Assembly: GCF_013402915.1 (NCBI RefSeq) | Contig: NC_050723.1 | Coordinates: 1 to 64,000 of the forward strand | DNA length: 64,000 nt | Source: Zygotorulaspora mrakii | Lineage: Eukaryota > Ascomycota > Saccharomycetes > Saccharomycetales > Saccharomycetaceae | Reading direction: 5' to 3' | The notes under the pieces: generated by a model | The model's database searches: none | What the model was told of the DNA's origin: nothing | The model's input: only the letters and a program-made list of their open reading frames with translations | Position numbers and translations under genes: made by a program | Part shown: in pieces, positions 21,162 to 31,981 of the stretch | How the letters are laid out: each line of letters begins with the position of its first letter | Position numbering within the stretch: the first letter of the stretch is position 1

Positions 21162-22787
21162 ATGAATGGCAGCGGTTTGAATGAAAATGTGCTGCTGTAT
21201 AATGAACCTAATATTACAATAATTTTGATTGTAGGTTCCTTCCTCCTATTGCTTAATTTAGTGGGATACGCACTTGATAGATTTTTTTATTGTGGTTTAG
21301 TGGGACAAATATTCCTAGGAGTTGCATGGGGGATACCGGGCGCTAAATGGCTAAGCTTGTCTATGCAGGAATCTGTAGGTGAATTAGGTTATTTGGGGTT
21401 AATTTTACTTGTGTATGAGGGAGGCTTGTCATCAGATATTAGAGCCATTAGATCGAATCTGCTTATGTCTTCACTTTCTGCATTGACAGGAGTATTAGCA
21501 ACAATCGGTATCTCCTTCATTTTGATGGTACTTGTAGATGCCAGTCCATTGCAAGCTTTTGCTGCCGGTGCAGCCCTGTCTTCTACAAGTTTGGGAACTA
21601 CCTTTACTTTGCTAAAGAACAGTGGTCTCATCTCGAGTCACTCTGGCGTTATAATTGCCAGTGCTGCTGTTTTGGATGATGTTACCGGTCTTATCATGGC
21701 ACAAGTGATTTCGAAATTAGGCAGTGACTCTACATTCAACGCTGTGACAGTAATCCGTCCAGTGTTTGTTTCAATCGCATTTGCTGTTGGTGTACCTACT
21801 ATTTGTTGTTTATTGATAAAACCGACAGCTAAAAGATTAAGAGCTTGTTATGCCCTACTACCTATCAATATAATCAGTAATCTTCAATTTTCATTTGTGG
21901 TACACACCACAATTCTTATAGGTTTTGTTGTAGCTTCAAGCTACGCCGGGACATCAAATTTGTTTGGTGCTTATATTGCAGGAGCTTGCATCCGCTGGTA
22001 TGATAGTGATATTACTACAGAGGAATTGCTTTCGTCAAATGTAGTATCAGCCGATGGAATAGACTTGACTCAATATACCATTCCCTTAAATAATAATTTG
22101 AATCATATTCTAAGATCCCGCGTTGCAGAAACTACACAATCGAATGCAGTAATCGAAGGAATGTCTTGTAAATTGGTAGCCCTGGAATGCCCAAGCCCAG
22201 TATTACTCAAGAACCAGGATAACAAGTTCATTAATGAAAAGAAAAAAAGGAATTTTAAACATGATGGCATTAATGATTCGAAATACTTGGGAGCGGATGA
22301 TGGCGAATATTTTCAATCGACAGATGATATAGTTACAGGAAAAGGGACCTGGGACACTTTTTATGAAAAGCCTGTTTCACTGATTTTGAAACCATTTTTC
22401 TTCTCATCGATTGGGTTTTCCATTCCAATCTCCCAGATGTTTGACGGCTCTACCGTCTGGCGTGGATTGGTATTTTCAGTTATGATGGTTTTAGCCAAGT
22501 TGCTGTGTGGGATCTGGCTAGTTCGATTCTGTTACATAAAAAATCTATCATGCTTTTCAAACAGCAACAACCAACTTCAAACTTTTCCAAGAATAAAATC
22601 CCTATACCCAGCAATATTGGTCGGTTCTGCCATGGTTGCTCGTGGTGAAATTGGGTTTTTAGTCGCTGCTATAGCTCAAAGTCGAGGAATATTTACCCCA
22701 GAACAGTTTTTAGTTGTGATATGGTCCATTGTGCTCTGTACTATTATCGGACCCATTGCAGTAGGATTCTTAAGTCGAAAAGCGTAG
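21162..22787 (+). CDS. Cation/proton antiporter (CPA2, Na+/H+ exchanger family)
   Basis: 541 codons; an in-frame stop lies just before the ATG. Multi-pass membrane protein with hydrophobic segments over residues 18-290 and 420-541. It contains features of the monovalent cation:proton antiporter-2 family: a long N-terminal hairpin block with GLILLVYEGGL, ALSSTSLGTTF, the paired acidic motif VLDDVTGL, and near the C-terminus VARGEIGFLVAAIAQSRG. A hydrophilic insertion (about residues 305-410) interrupts the membrane core. It probably exchanges K+ or Na+ for protons at the plasma or vacuolar membrane. It is divergent from PUL4; I know of no established link to pulcherrimin. The type is commoner in filamentous ascomycetes than in S. 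cerevisiae (general recollection). Confidence 0.8.
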   Translation: MNGSGLNENVLLYNEPNITIILIVGSFLLLLNLVGYALDRFFYCGLVGQIFLGVAWGIPGAKWLSLSMQESVGELGYLGLILLVYEGGLSSDIRAIRSNLLMSSLSALTGVLATIGISFILMVLVDASPLQAFAAGAALSSTSLGTTFTLLKNSGLISSHSGVIIASAAVLDDVTGLIMAQVISKLGSDSTFNAVTVIRPVFVSIAFAVGVPTICCLLIKPTAKRLRACYALLPINIISNLQFSFVVHTTILIGFVVASSYAGTSNLFGAYIAGACIRWYDSDITTEELLSSNVVSADGIDLTQYTIPLNNNLNHILRSRVAETTQSNAVIEGMSCKLVALECPSPVLLKNQDNKFINEKKKRNFKHDGINDSKYLGADDGEYFQSTDDIVTGKGTWDTFYEKPVSLILKPFFFSSIGFSIPISQMFDGSTVWRGLVFSVMMVLAKLLCGIWLVRFCYIKNLSCFSNSNNQLQTFPRIKSLYPAILVGSAMVARGEIGFLVAAIAQSRGIFTPEQFLVVIWSIVLCTIIGPIAVGFLSRKA

Positions 22788-25234
22788 AGGTGAAAGTTTT
22801 AGCTAAAACAGCAATTGAAAGGAACCTTTAAAAGATTATCATTCGCAAATGCCTTCTGTCTTTCAAAATTTTCAGAGAAAATGCAAAGTTTCCTTTAAAC
22901 AAGTAAAGCGCTATTTATGGCTTGACTTTAATTCTAGATTTTCAAACATTTGAGATTTTTTTGGAAATATGAACAATTAGACACGCTTCTTGCATTTTTG
23001 AATAAGCACTAGTTTTTTTAAAAGCCAAGAAGCGGATGAAAGTGAACGACAAAAATGAATAATTATGGTACAGAGGGTGACTACAATTGAAAGGAAGCAC
23101 GCATTGTTAAAGGTTAAAAAAACTGCCTTTTGGAAGGAGATCAGTATATCCAACATCAAAAATAATCTTTTTGTTCCGACTAATATTCGATTATGATGAA
23201 ACAAGACAATGTAAAAGTACATTTTTCGTACGAGAGACTTCAGTTGTCACTATATACAAGTATCTTGTTATGTTTAAATATAACTGATACCGCGGGACAG
23301 AAGACGGATATCCGTTTTCAGTGGCGTCTTTGTTCAACTAAATGTTTTGTTCACCTTCGTCCTGAGTTTCACAAAAACTTTTCGGTGCTGGGTTCCTCTG
23401 GATGCGATGAATGGGCCACTCTTTCTCGCATTTTCGATATGGCACCATGTTTCGTTTCGAAGTTTTCGAGTTTGATATGGGGAAATCCCCAGAGAGTTAT
23501 GAGACAAAATTACGCGAAACTCAAATTAAGCAATGGGAGAGTATATCGCGGGTGAAGTTTTCGTATGCCATTTTTTCCGGATAATTTTGCCTTTTATCGA
23601 AGGTTACAATCTTGAAACAAAAATGGGCATTTGATCAGAAAACAACTTCTCATGTTTCTACTTATATTTAGTGTTCTCTTCAAAATACGAAGACCTTGGA
23701 TCTTTTACACTTTTTTCAGTAACTTGCACTCTATTTCATATGTGTCACAAAGTAAAGTGCCGTTACATTTTAAGATAATAGCGGCAGAATTCTCTTTTTT
23801 AGTATCACATCATGGAGTAGTTGATAGGCAGGGATTACTGTCACTTTTTAGTGGCTCTATCTCTATTTCAAAAATGGAATACTTGAATGGAAAAAATCAC
23901 AAATGTTAAATATAGGCAAATGCGGTCTAGTTCAAAGACCTTTATCATCCTATTCTTTCGAATTGAGATGTTGCTAAGGCTGACCGATACGGGTCAATAT
24001 AAAAACGTCTGTTATTCAGATACTTACATGTTCTTATTGAACAATGCAAAACTGTACTTGTACAAAAATCAATAGTCACAGTAACATCAAGTAACAGCAT
24101 TTTTTTTTGATTTGCTTTGTTTTATCTGATATGTACATGCATCTCCTACATCATTCCCCTTCTAAAAACAGTGATGTCCTCCAGCCTAGTTGTATGAATA
24201 CAAACGGCACATTTGAGAGTTGTCATACTTTCTGTTTCACGACTTAGTAAATTTCAGAACGTGATTTAAAGTCATTATTCTACAGAATTATGACAAAAAA
24301 CTCAGACTTTCAAGGCTCTAAAAATATGCATTACATAGCTCTCAATAATTGTAATATCAGAGACTCTAATCATGGCCCCAAACACAAATACGTTCAGGGG
24401 AATTTCATAGTTACCGATTACAATAATTACTTTTTGGACTCTCCGCTCAATTTTGTTGGACTAGCTTAAGTCAATTTCAAAATACTCAACAATTGAAATT
24501 AAAGAATATTTGTGAACCTTGGGTCCTTCAAATTGGGTGACGAGATACTATCTTATAGAAGGATCTATAAGACTCTTTTAAAAAAGTGTTATAATAATGC
24601 ATAGTGCATAGTTTGCGGGTTTCTTGCGTTACATGTGCAGTAAAACTATAAAAAGCATAAAGGATATTTTTTCATGTAGAATCCAACCAGTTTTCTTGAT
24701 GCTATGAGGAGAGTATACGAAAAGTTTTCTGAACGTCATAATATTGAACGATTGATCTTTATTGTACATTAAGGGACGAAATTTTATGTTCATTAAAAAC
24801 ATCATAAAGATTTCTAACATACACCATTACTCCTCATGCCACGAAGAGAAGGGAACGAGTATGAACAAAGTAAATTCATAATATTCAAGACAGGCTGTAT
24901 AGCGTACTACTATCTGTCAGATTTCAAAAATAACCCTTCTATTTTGGATATTATAAATAGTAAAACACAGTTGAAGCGTCGAAACATTTCTCTAGGTCAT
25001 GTGAGTAGCTGACTCACATTAAAGTTCTTAGCAGGAAAAGCGGTGCGATAAAAGGAGGTTTTCAACGTGCGAAACACCGCGCTAGTTCGTACTATTCTTT
25101 TTTTATTAGGAATCCAGATAAGAAGTTCCATCATTTAGGTTGATAATTGCACCGCATTTATATCTGGAGAATAAATTCAGAAGAGAGTCAAGGATGACAA
25201 GACAACTTAAGTGGCAAATAAAAAAATCATTGAA
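22788..25234. other. 2.4 kb intergenic region
   Basis: AT-rich. The longest open frame, 23193-23555 (+, 120 codons), has no recognisable motif and unconvincing composition. Small frames at 22977-23222 (-), 23631-24075 (+) and 24629-24820 (-) are likewise unsupported. GATAA cores occur at about 25047 and 25141 upstream of the nitrilase gene. No tRNA or LTR was recognised. Confidence 0.5.
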
Positions 25235-26203
25235 ATGACTAAATACACGGTAGCGGCTCTTCAAGTTGGTTCTTGGCCCGGAACCACACAAGATATATTG
25301 AATAAAATATTTTCGTATGAGGAGGAAATAAAGGAATCCGGCGCCAAATTGGTCGTAATTCCAGAGGCCACATTAGGAGGCTATCCCAAGGGATCCAATT
25401 TTGGTGTTTATCTTGGATACAGATTGCAGTCAGGTAAGGAAGAATACGCGCGTTATTTTTCACAGGCAATTGAGGTCGGATCAGGAGATCAGTATCCAGA
25501 AATTAGCCAACTGTCATTATTATCTAAGAAAACTGGTGCGTCTCTTTCAGTAGGATGCATAGAGCGTGATGGGAGTACGCTTTATTGTACCATGGTGTTT
25601 ATAGATCCTGTGAGGGGGTATGTTGGAAAGCATCGTAAACTAATGCCGACTGCTGCAGAAAGATGTATCTGGGGACAAGGAGACGGTTCAACCCTCACTG
25701 TTGTCGATAGTGCAGTAGGAAAGCTCGGCGGTGCCATTTGCTGGGAAAACATGATGCCTTTATTAAGATATGCTATGTATGCAAAAGGTGTACAAGTATG
25801 GTGTGCGCCAACGGTAGACGCCAGACCTATTTGGCGAAATATTATGCAAAATATTGCGTACGAAGGTAGATTATTTGTCGTGAGCGCCGTACAATTTATG
25901 CCAAATGCAACTAAAATGAAATATGGTGATGTTGTTGATGAGTCCTCAGGGACCAGGAAATTGCCTGGATGGCCATCAGCTGATGAGAACTGTATTAATG
26001 GAGGTAGTGTTATTGTTAACCCCTATGGCGAGATCATTGCCGGGCCATTGTTGGGTAAGGAAGGTCTTTTAACAGCCGAAATAGATACGGACCTAATCGT
26101 AGAAGCACGGTTTGATCTAGATCCGGTAGGTCATTATGCAAGAGGCGATGTATTTGAACTAACGGTTAATGAAAACCCACATGGTGTGAAATTTACAAAA
26201 TGA
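25235..26203 (+). CDS. NIT1: Nitrilase (carbon-nitrogen hydrolase family)
   Basis: 322 codons from ATG at 25235. The frame is open from 25211, but that codon is GTG and the family N-terminus matches [16 protein letters not shown]. The catalytic triad is in place: E44 in [10 protein letters not shown]135 in GKHRKLMPT and C169 in [14 protein letters not shown]. The CWENMMPL segment is typical of true nitrilases, which hydrolyse nitriles to carboxylate and ammonia, rather than of ureidopropionases or NIT2-type amidases. The presumed site is cytosolic. S. cerevisiae has a related NIT1. Downstream lie a urea-type transporter and an amidase, which suggests use of organic nitrogen. Confidence 0.85.
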   Translation: MTKYTVAALQVGSWPGTTQDILNKIFSYEEEIKESGAKLVVIPEATLGGYPKGSNFGVYLGYRLQSGKEEYARYFSQAIEVGSGDQYPEISQLSLLSKKTGASLSVGCIERDGSTLYCTMVFIDPVRGYVGKHRKLMPTAAERCIWGQGDGSTLTVVDSAVGKLGGAICWENMMPLLRYAMYAKGVQVWCAPTVDARPIWRNIMQNIAYEGRLFVVSAVQFMPNATKMKYGDVVDESSGTRKLPGWPSADENCINGGSVIVNPYGEIIAGPLLGKEGLLTAEIDTDLIVEARFDLDPVGHYARGDVFELTVNENPHGVKFTK

Positions 26204-26587
26204 TAATATACCGAGAGATTGAAGCTCAACTGATAAAATTTATCCTTTCGTTATCATTCTTGGTGCTGATTATTTCATCGGCTTGCGGCAGATAAGATCT
26301 TCTCCTAGCACTGTCACCTTAAAGTTGATGTATTCTGAAATGCACCATAGCAGATTCTATAAATACTTCCATGAATTAATAGTAACAAAATATGAGCAAA
26401 AAATATGAGCTATCGTGATGGCAGATGCTTATTAATTTGATTTGAATCATTATTGACCTGTCCAACTGCATAACTGCAAAATGCGACCTTTGACGCTTCA
26501 GAAAATAATGTGTTATACCTAGGAACTCCTCCTCAATAGCTACTGAAACACATCAGCTCAAAGATAAGGTGCTCGCATACATATTGC
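26204..26587. other. Nitrilase 3' intergenic region
   Basis: No gene. GATAAG hexamers occur at 26291-26296 and 26563-26568. Confidence 0.45.
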
Positions 26588-27110
26588 AGTTTGATACCAA
26601 TCATTTCCATTTCGAATGTTTCTCAAATCTCAAAAACAGTTATTGACAAGAAAACAGCAGCAATAAATAGCCGAATAGTTCCAAATACAGTCTCAAGCTT
26701 CTGGAAGCCTACAAGCTGAGCAACAATAGGGCCAATTGTTGGCCATGGTATCCCATTATGAACCCCTCTAATAATTCAAGAGCTTTCTATACTTGGTTAT
26801 TGGAAAGAAAGTGAATATATTGCGCTTTATGAGGAGTGACAAATGGTGTTATTCATCTTTTTAGAACGAAGAAGAGATTCCAGCTGCGTCATTATTTGGA
26901 CTGATATAGCAACAAAAGAATATTTTGAATAGGAAAACAAAAACCATACGAAGTGGCGACCTACCTTGTGGACACTCTTTTCTCAAAGTTTCTTTTTGCA
27001 TCAAGAAGTTTGAAGACTAAATTTTTCAGAATAGGTATTGAGGAAAATGAGGATGGATCCTTAAAGAACTCTTCAATGTGTGCTTATGTTTCGCCTAATG
27101 TTAAAAAGTA
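26588..27110 (-). pseudogene. Eroded minus-strand gene relic, family unknown
   Basis: Read on the minus strand from about 27085 downward, protein-like fragments appear in changing frames, separated by stops. Examples are HIEEFFKDPSSFSSIPILKN with KLLDAKRNFEKR, then SVQIMTQLESLLRSKKMN, and near the end GIPWPTIGPIVAQLVGFQKL with a hydrophobic tail RLFIAAVFLSITVFEI and a stop. The tail is membrane-like, so it could be a transporter C-terminus, but I cannot assign a family. The intervening stops rule out a working gene. Confidence 0.4.
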
Positions 27111-27593
27111 AAAAGAACATTCAAATAACTTCGAAATAATTGCTACGAGTTGCAGCTATCTTTGGTAGAAAGCGATAGGTGGACTAGGTTTAGGACGTGT
27201 ATGGAAAAGATATGCTGTCCCTGGCCCTCCTGACTAACTTGTAATAGAAGATATTTATTTTGGAGATTACTTTCATATTTATGGTAAAGAGGTCATAAAG
27301 CTGAATGATTAAAGTCATCTCGAATTGGCAAATTCGCTTTCGAGTAATACAGGTACATGTTGGAGACTAACAGTTTCTTAGATTCACTTCGAAATACGCC
27401 AATGTGGAACAAACGAGAAGCTCACGCGGTGGCCAGTCAGATAGCTTGATAACTTGCCAGATGAAACTTTTTGCTTTTCTTCGTTTTACGTATGTTAGGT
27501 CTTACATATAAAGATATTACTCTCTGAGTCACTACTATCAAAAAAAGAAAAAATTAAGTATAGATGAAGTATTAAAAGGTTCGATAGGCCCGG
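27111..27593. other. Intergenic region downstream of DUR3-like gene
   Basis: No credible gene. This is the likely 3' region of the minus-strand transporter gene. It may contain further unrecognised pieces of the adjacent relic. Confidence 0.4.
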
Positions 27594-29606
27594 TTAAGCT
27601 TTTAAAGCAGGTTCTGAGCTCTTTTCTGAAGTTTCTTCTACTACAGGACTTACTTTGTTTTCTTCACTAGAAGTTTGTTCGAGTTCACTGCCCTCCAAAT
27701 ATTCAATGGTAGCTTTCCCTTCCTTACCTGTGATCTTCCGATAGATGTGATATAAAGAGGATCTACTTTCGTAGAGTGGGTAGAAGGTAATATACAGAAA
27801 TGCGATGAAAAGCCAAATAATACTGACAACCACCCAGCCTTTGAAAAATGGTTTAGACATAATGTATTTCTGACCATACATTGGAAAGGGGAGCACGAAT
27901 GTAAATGACACCCAAATTGAGAAAACTCCAATAGCTGCCCATTTAAAGATTCTTTCAAGCTGATTCTTTGTTGCTTCATCAAGCTGCATTGCTTTCTTCT
28001 CCTGGAGCGTTGCATCATCACCTACTAAAAATTTATCTTGGAGACCATCGATGGTATTGTTATCAGGAAAAATGAAACTGACAATAACACAATAAAGAAC
28101 TGTCGCTCCAAATGTTGAGAAGTTGGCAATAATGGTCGAGTTCACAAAAGAAAGAGTGTCTTTGTCTACTGTGCCGTAAAAGTGATAAGCAGAGCCTAGC
28201 CAGCAGCCCAGTCCAGTTAGTGATCCTAAAGGCAACGCGTAGTAGAAGCAATATTTGCTCATTCTTCCCCAGAAAAGTGTGAGTGTAATTCCAACAGGAG
28301 CAGCACCCAAAACGATACCTATAAATGTTAAAATCCAAGAAATTGTGATCCCAATGTAGTTGAACATTACCGTCAATCCACCAACAAAAAGGGCAAACGT
28401 AATCACAAAAAAGTGGGAGACTCTGACAAGCTGTTTTCCGGTGGCATCGGGCTTGATATAAGATCTGTAGACATCGTACGTCATAACTGATGAAAAGGAG
28501 ACAAGCTCTGCGGACAGAGAAGACGTGCATGACATAAAAAGAACCAAAAGACCAGCAGCGGCTCCAGACTTGCCCATCAGAGCATAAAGACCGTACAAGA
28601 GAGGCATTCCCATATTTACTTCTTGGGTTGAGATAGTATTAGGGTAGGTCAAAGAAACGGGATTGTTAGTGAGAGCTAACGCAGCCAGAGCAGTTCCAAG
28701 ACCGAAACACCATGGAATGATAAACCAACAGAGAGACCCAATAACATAACCAGAAATGGTCGACAACGGTTTGGCAGCGATTGCCTTTTGACCATATGAT
28801 GGATCAGCGAACACAGTGGCCCATCCACTCATAATCTGACTCCAAGCAAGCATCACCAGACTTCTGTTAGAGAAAGTCAGGTAACTGCCCTCGTGGCCCG
28901 CAGAGGGGTGTGTGAGGGAAACTTCCTGCAGAAGATCCCACATCCTGTCTGTTGATCCAATCAAATCAGAAGAAGTGTAGCATATGAGGACAGAACAAAT
29001 AATAACCAGATATATGATAACTGTGTGGATCCAATCACTTAAGAAGGTACTCTTAAGTCCACCAAGCATCGTGTAGGCGGCAACACTAATCGGAAACAAG
29101 AAGGCGCATGCCACAATATGGATATCTGCGATGTGCGCAAATGCTTGGGAGCAACCAAGCAAAAGCATGCTGGCAATAATAGTGTTTGTACCACAAGAAT
29201 AGAATAAGTAAACACAATGAGCCGCTTTTCCAAAACGCGCTTTCACAATTTCCACAATTGTGTGAGCGCCTGTAGCCTTTCTTTTCATTTGAAGAGCAAT
29301 CAGTGTAAAAAGCATAGAATGACTGATCCCACTAATACCGTACCAGTAACCACCAGCAACACCATATCTGTAAGTATAAACACACGAAGAAAGAAGGGTG
29401 CCCGGCCAACACCATGAGGACACCACTGCGGAAGAAATCAGACCTGACTTGACAGACCGTGAGGCAGTTGAGAAATGTTCAGAATCCTGAACTTCTCCCA
29501 TATATCTTGTTAGAACTTTGGTGACAAATATCATTATAAGGGCGAAGGCCGCACCAAGCCCCACAACAAAACCATAACCGTAACCTGCATCTAATACTTG
29601 AACCAT
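27594..29606 (-). CDS. DUR3: DUR3-like urea/polyamine transporter (SSS family)
   Basis: 670 codons from ATG at 29606. The frame is open to 29642, but that codon is GTG. The protein is a sodium:solute symporter with about 14-15 membrane helices. The N-terminal block (DAGYGYGFVVGLGAAFA, a VKSGLISSAVVSSWCWPG segment) and the middle (YTMLGGLKSTFLSDWIHT) are characteristic of Dur3. The C-terminal cytosolic tail is acidic and Ser/Glu-rich. Dur3 imports urea, and in yeast also polyamines, across the plasma membrane under nitrogen control. It is divergent from an amidase gene with a shared 818 bp promoter that contains GATAAG boxes. It may be one of several DUR3 copies in this genome. Confidence 0.85.
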   Translation of the reverse strand: MVQVLDAGYGYGFVVGLGAAFALIMIFVTKVLTRYMGEVQDSEHFSTASRSVKSGLISSAVVSSWCWPGTLLSSCVYTYRYGVAGGYWYGISGISHSMLFTLIALQMKRKATGAHTIVEIVKARFGKAAHCVYLFYSCGTNTIIASMLLLGCSQAFAHIADIHIVACAFLFPISVAAYTMLGGLKSTFLSDWIHTVIIYLVIICSVLICYTSSDLIGSTDRMWDLLQEVSLTHPSAGHEGSYLTFSNRSLVMLAWSQIMSGWATVFADPSYGQKAIAAKPLSTISGYVIGSLCWFIIPWCFGLGTALAALALTNNPVSLTYPNTISTQEVNMGMPLLYGLYALMGKSGAAAGLLVLFMSCTSSLSAELVSFSSVMTYDVYRSYIKPDATGKQLVRVSHFFVITFALFVGGLTVMFNYIGITISWILTFIGIVLGAAPVGITLTLFWGRMSKYCFYYALPLGSLTGLGCWLGSAYHFYGTVDKDTLSFVNSTIIANFSTFGATVLYCVIVSFIFPDNNTIDGLQDKFLVGDDATLQEKKAMQLDEATKNQLERIFKWAAIGVFSIWVSFTFVLPFPMYGQKYIMSKPFFKGWVVVSIIWLFIAFLYITFYPLYESRSSLYHIYRKITGKEGKATIEYLEGSELEQTSSEENKVSPVVEETSEKSSEPALKA

Positions 29607-29902
29607 TGTATAATAGGTAGGCGAGTTGGTAGTTTTATTCACAATTAATGATCGTAACCATAAACTTAAAAGGCTCTTCTATTTATGTGAATTTAGCACT
29701 TCATAAATGGGTAAGTAAATCAGTCTCCGTAATGCCTATCTGTGATCAGTGCTTGATCGCAGTGAAGATTTACACATTAGCCACTGCAGAGACGACGAAT
29801 GCATCAGCTAAAGCACGGTTTGTGCGTTTGATAACAGATTAGAGTCTGAAGAATTGATCTGACACGCCGCTAAATTACGCAGGTGGCGCATTTATTGAAG
29901 GA

Positions 29903-30011
29903 GATAAGATCTTATTGATTTAAATTTGAAGTGCTGATTGATACCAAGTAATTTTTTCCAAGGGAGCTCTGATAAGGCTGAACTGCAGGATTCGAATGTT
30001 AATAAGATAAG
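29903..30011. promoter_or_regulatory. Three GATAAG boxes in the DUR3/amidase divergent promoter
   Basis: GATAAG lies at 29903-29908, 29971-29976 and 30006-30011. The first sits within the palindrome AATAAGATCTTATT-like sequence (GATAAGATCTTAT). GATAAG pairs are the UAS-NTR element bound by Gln3/Gat1 in nitrogen catabolite control; Dur3 is NCR-regulated in S. cerevisiae. This suggests that transporter and amidase are derepressed together when preferred nitrogen is lacking. Confidence 0.6.
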
Positions 30012-30040
30012 AAAGGCTTCTCCGATTGCTCGCTTCGAAA

Positions 30041-30072
30041 TTTTCGGAGAGTTTTTAAGAACTTTCCGAAAA
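30041..30072. promoter_or_regulatory. Dyad TTTTCGGA...TCCGAAAA in the divergent promoter
   Basis: Perfect 8 bp inverted arms (30041-30048 and 30065-30072), with a partly symmetric AGTT...AACT core between them; CGG and CCG are 18 bp apart. It is a candidate site for a dimeric zinc-cluster activator. Just downstream (about 30137-30182) three 15 bp units ending TTGGCGA/TTGCCGA follow in tandem. Function is inferred only. Confidence 0.4.
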
Positions 30073-30424
30073 ATACCCGAGAAAGACGTGTATGCACATC
30101 TTTTCCGTTCAGGTTTTAGTGGCAAGTTTCGGCGCGGCGACTCTTGGCGAAATGATTTTTGCCGAGGTGTTTCTTGGCGAGGTAACAATTATTCGGCTAG
30201 ATACAGCTTTCTATCCTAATCTAGTCCTCGTTTTTCTGATAACGCTCCAATCTACAACTCGCCGCTCGCAAACCGACACACATCTCGCTATACCTCGATA
30301 GGAATCGCATTAGCGAGGTCCCCTTTTTGGCCTAGTTAACGGACCTTAAATAGAGCTGTCTATTAGCTAAATAGTTTCATTCAATTTTCTTAACAATTCA
30401 TAGGAAACTGTGAAATACTCGACA

Positions 30425-31981
30425 ATGTCAATTGTATCGTTCAAAGTTTCTGATGATAACCCTGTCACCGAAAAAACCGTAGGATCGCAGCTTGCTAAAC
30501 TCAATGTAACACTTTTTCCCAATGAGATATCCGATTTTCAATGTTTTTTAGCCGCTGCTCATGAAACTGCCAAAGTAGTAGATGCAATGGACGATTTCAA
30601 GCCCACAACTGATCTAATGCGATTTCCAAGAAAAAACGTGGAAGCAATATTGGCTAAAGATAAGCTTGGAGCGTGGGTGTACAGGTTTGATCTGCAAGAT
30701 GCTCAGGCAAACAATGGCCCTTTATCTGGAACTACTATTTGTGTTAAAGATTGTATAGCAGTTGCAGGAATTCCTCAGATCATGGGTACAGATTGCTGGG
30801 AGCCTTGGACCCCATCAGCAGACGCAACAGTAGTTACTCGCCTTTTGGAGGCCGGAGCTACTATCCTCGGCACCTCAAATTGCGAGCAACTATGTGCTTT
30901 CACAGGAAGTCACACCTCCTGCCTAGGGAATGTAGACAATCCCTATCTGCCTGGGCATTCTGCCGGGGGGAGTAGTTCTGGATCAGCAGCTATTTTAGCA
31001 GCCGGCGAAGCAGACATGGGTCTAGGGGCAGATCAAGGTGGTAGCATAAGGATTCCTGCAGCAATGTGCGGTTTAATCGGTCTCAAACCCACATTTGGTT
31101 TAGTGCCCTACACTGGTGTAACTAGTAATGAGTATACGTTAGACCATGTTGGGCCTATGACGAAGACAGTAGAGGACAACGCGAAAATGCTTCAAGTATT
31201 AGCTGGTATAGATGACTTTGACGACCGTCAAACTGCGGTTCCAAAAGTAATCAATTACGAGTTTAAAGAGCATCGCAAACTTACCATTGGAATTTTGAAG
31301 GAAGCATTTGAAGTTCCCTTCTTAGAAGCTTCTATGAAGTCGAAGCTGTTAGCGGCGATTGAGAAGTTCAAGTCTCTTGGGTATGATGTTGTGGAAGTCT
31401 CCGTTCCGATGCATGCGCAGGCTCCACAACTCTGGTCTATTATTGAGAGAGTTTCCGGATTACACAGTCGACTCGGCAAGGCTAGCGGAAGACGCATCTA
31501 TTCAGATCCAGAGTTCTTCAAGAACTCATCTCCATTAGGTCAGGAATTCTTTTCGAAGGCTCCGGTTAATGTCCGAAACAGTATTGTCAACGGTTTATAT
31601 TTTGAGGAGCAATTTCCAGGAATCTTCGCGAAGGCTACTAATTTGGTTTTGAAGCTTAAATCTGAGTACAATAAAGCTCTGACCAAAGTTGATCTACTGG
31701 TGGCTCCTACAACACCGTTCGTTGCTCCAACACACGGTCCTCGGGAGGGCTCTCCTAGAGAAAGAGTAAGTAGCACCTTTGGAATAAACACTAATACATG
31801 TCCATTCAATATATCAGGACACCCTGCCCTAAATTTACCAATAGGAATGCTTCCTGCTAAGAACTCCCCCTCCAGTAAACTTCCAGTCGGAATGCAGATT
31901 ATTGGTAAGTACTTTGATGAATCAACTATATACACTGCTGCCTACGCTTGGGAGCAGAGTTGTGATTGGCGTTCAAACTGA
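30425..31981 (+). CDS. Amidase (amidase-signature family), cytosolic
   Basis: 518 codons from ATG at 30425. The frame opens at a GTG at 30410, five codons earlier. The Ser-cisSer-Lys catalytic set is visible: K108 in TICVKDC, the GGSSSGSA loop (S183-S185) and nucleophile S207 in GADQGGSIRIPA. No signal peptide. The family hydrolyses amides to carboxylate and ammonia; GatA-like and fungal acetamidase-like members cannot be told apart here. It is divergent from the DUR3-like transporter and lies near a nitrilase, so a role in nitrogen release from amides is likely. The gene could equally serve amide detoxification. Confidence 0.8.
   Translation: MSIVSFKVSDDNPVTEKTVGSQLAKLNVTLFPNEISDFQCFLAAAHETAKVVDAMDDFKPTTDLMRFPRKNVEAILAKDKLGAWVYRFDLQDAQANNGPLSGTTICVKDCIAVAGIPQIMGTDCWEPWTPSADATVVTRLLEAGATILGTSNCEQLCAFTGSHTSCLGNVDNPYLPGHSAGGSSSGSAAILAAGEADMGLGADQGGSIRIPAAMCGLIGLKPTFGLVPYTGVTSNEYTLDHVGPMTKTVEDNAKMLQVLAGIDDFDDRQTAVPKVINYEFKEHRKLTIGILKEAFEVPFLEASMKSKLLAAIEKFKSLGYDVVEVSVPMHAQAPQLWSIIERVSGLHSRLGKASGRRIYSDPEFFKNSSPLGQEFFSKAPVNVRNSIVNGLYFEEQFPGIFAKATNLVLKLKSEYNKALTKVDLLVAPTTPFVAPTHGPREGSPRERVSSTFGINTNTCPFNISGHPALNLPIGMLPAKNSPSSKLPVGMQIIGKYFDESTIYTAAYAWEQSCDWRSN

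Noticed and set aside
23193..23555. 120-codon + strand frame in the intergenic region after the antiporter
   Set aside because: No motif, unconvincing composition, no context.
25211..25234. Upstream extension of the nitrilase frame
   Set aside because: Starts at GTG; the first ATG at 25235 matches the family N-terminus. The same reasoning moved the starts of PUL4, DUR3, both the cytosolic amidase and epimerase genes, the dehydrogenase, the SPOUT gene and YOR1.
30041..30072. CCG-containing dyad considered as a centromere CDEIII element
   Set aside because: No CDEI sequence and no 80 bp or longer AT-rich CDEII beside it.
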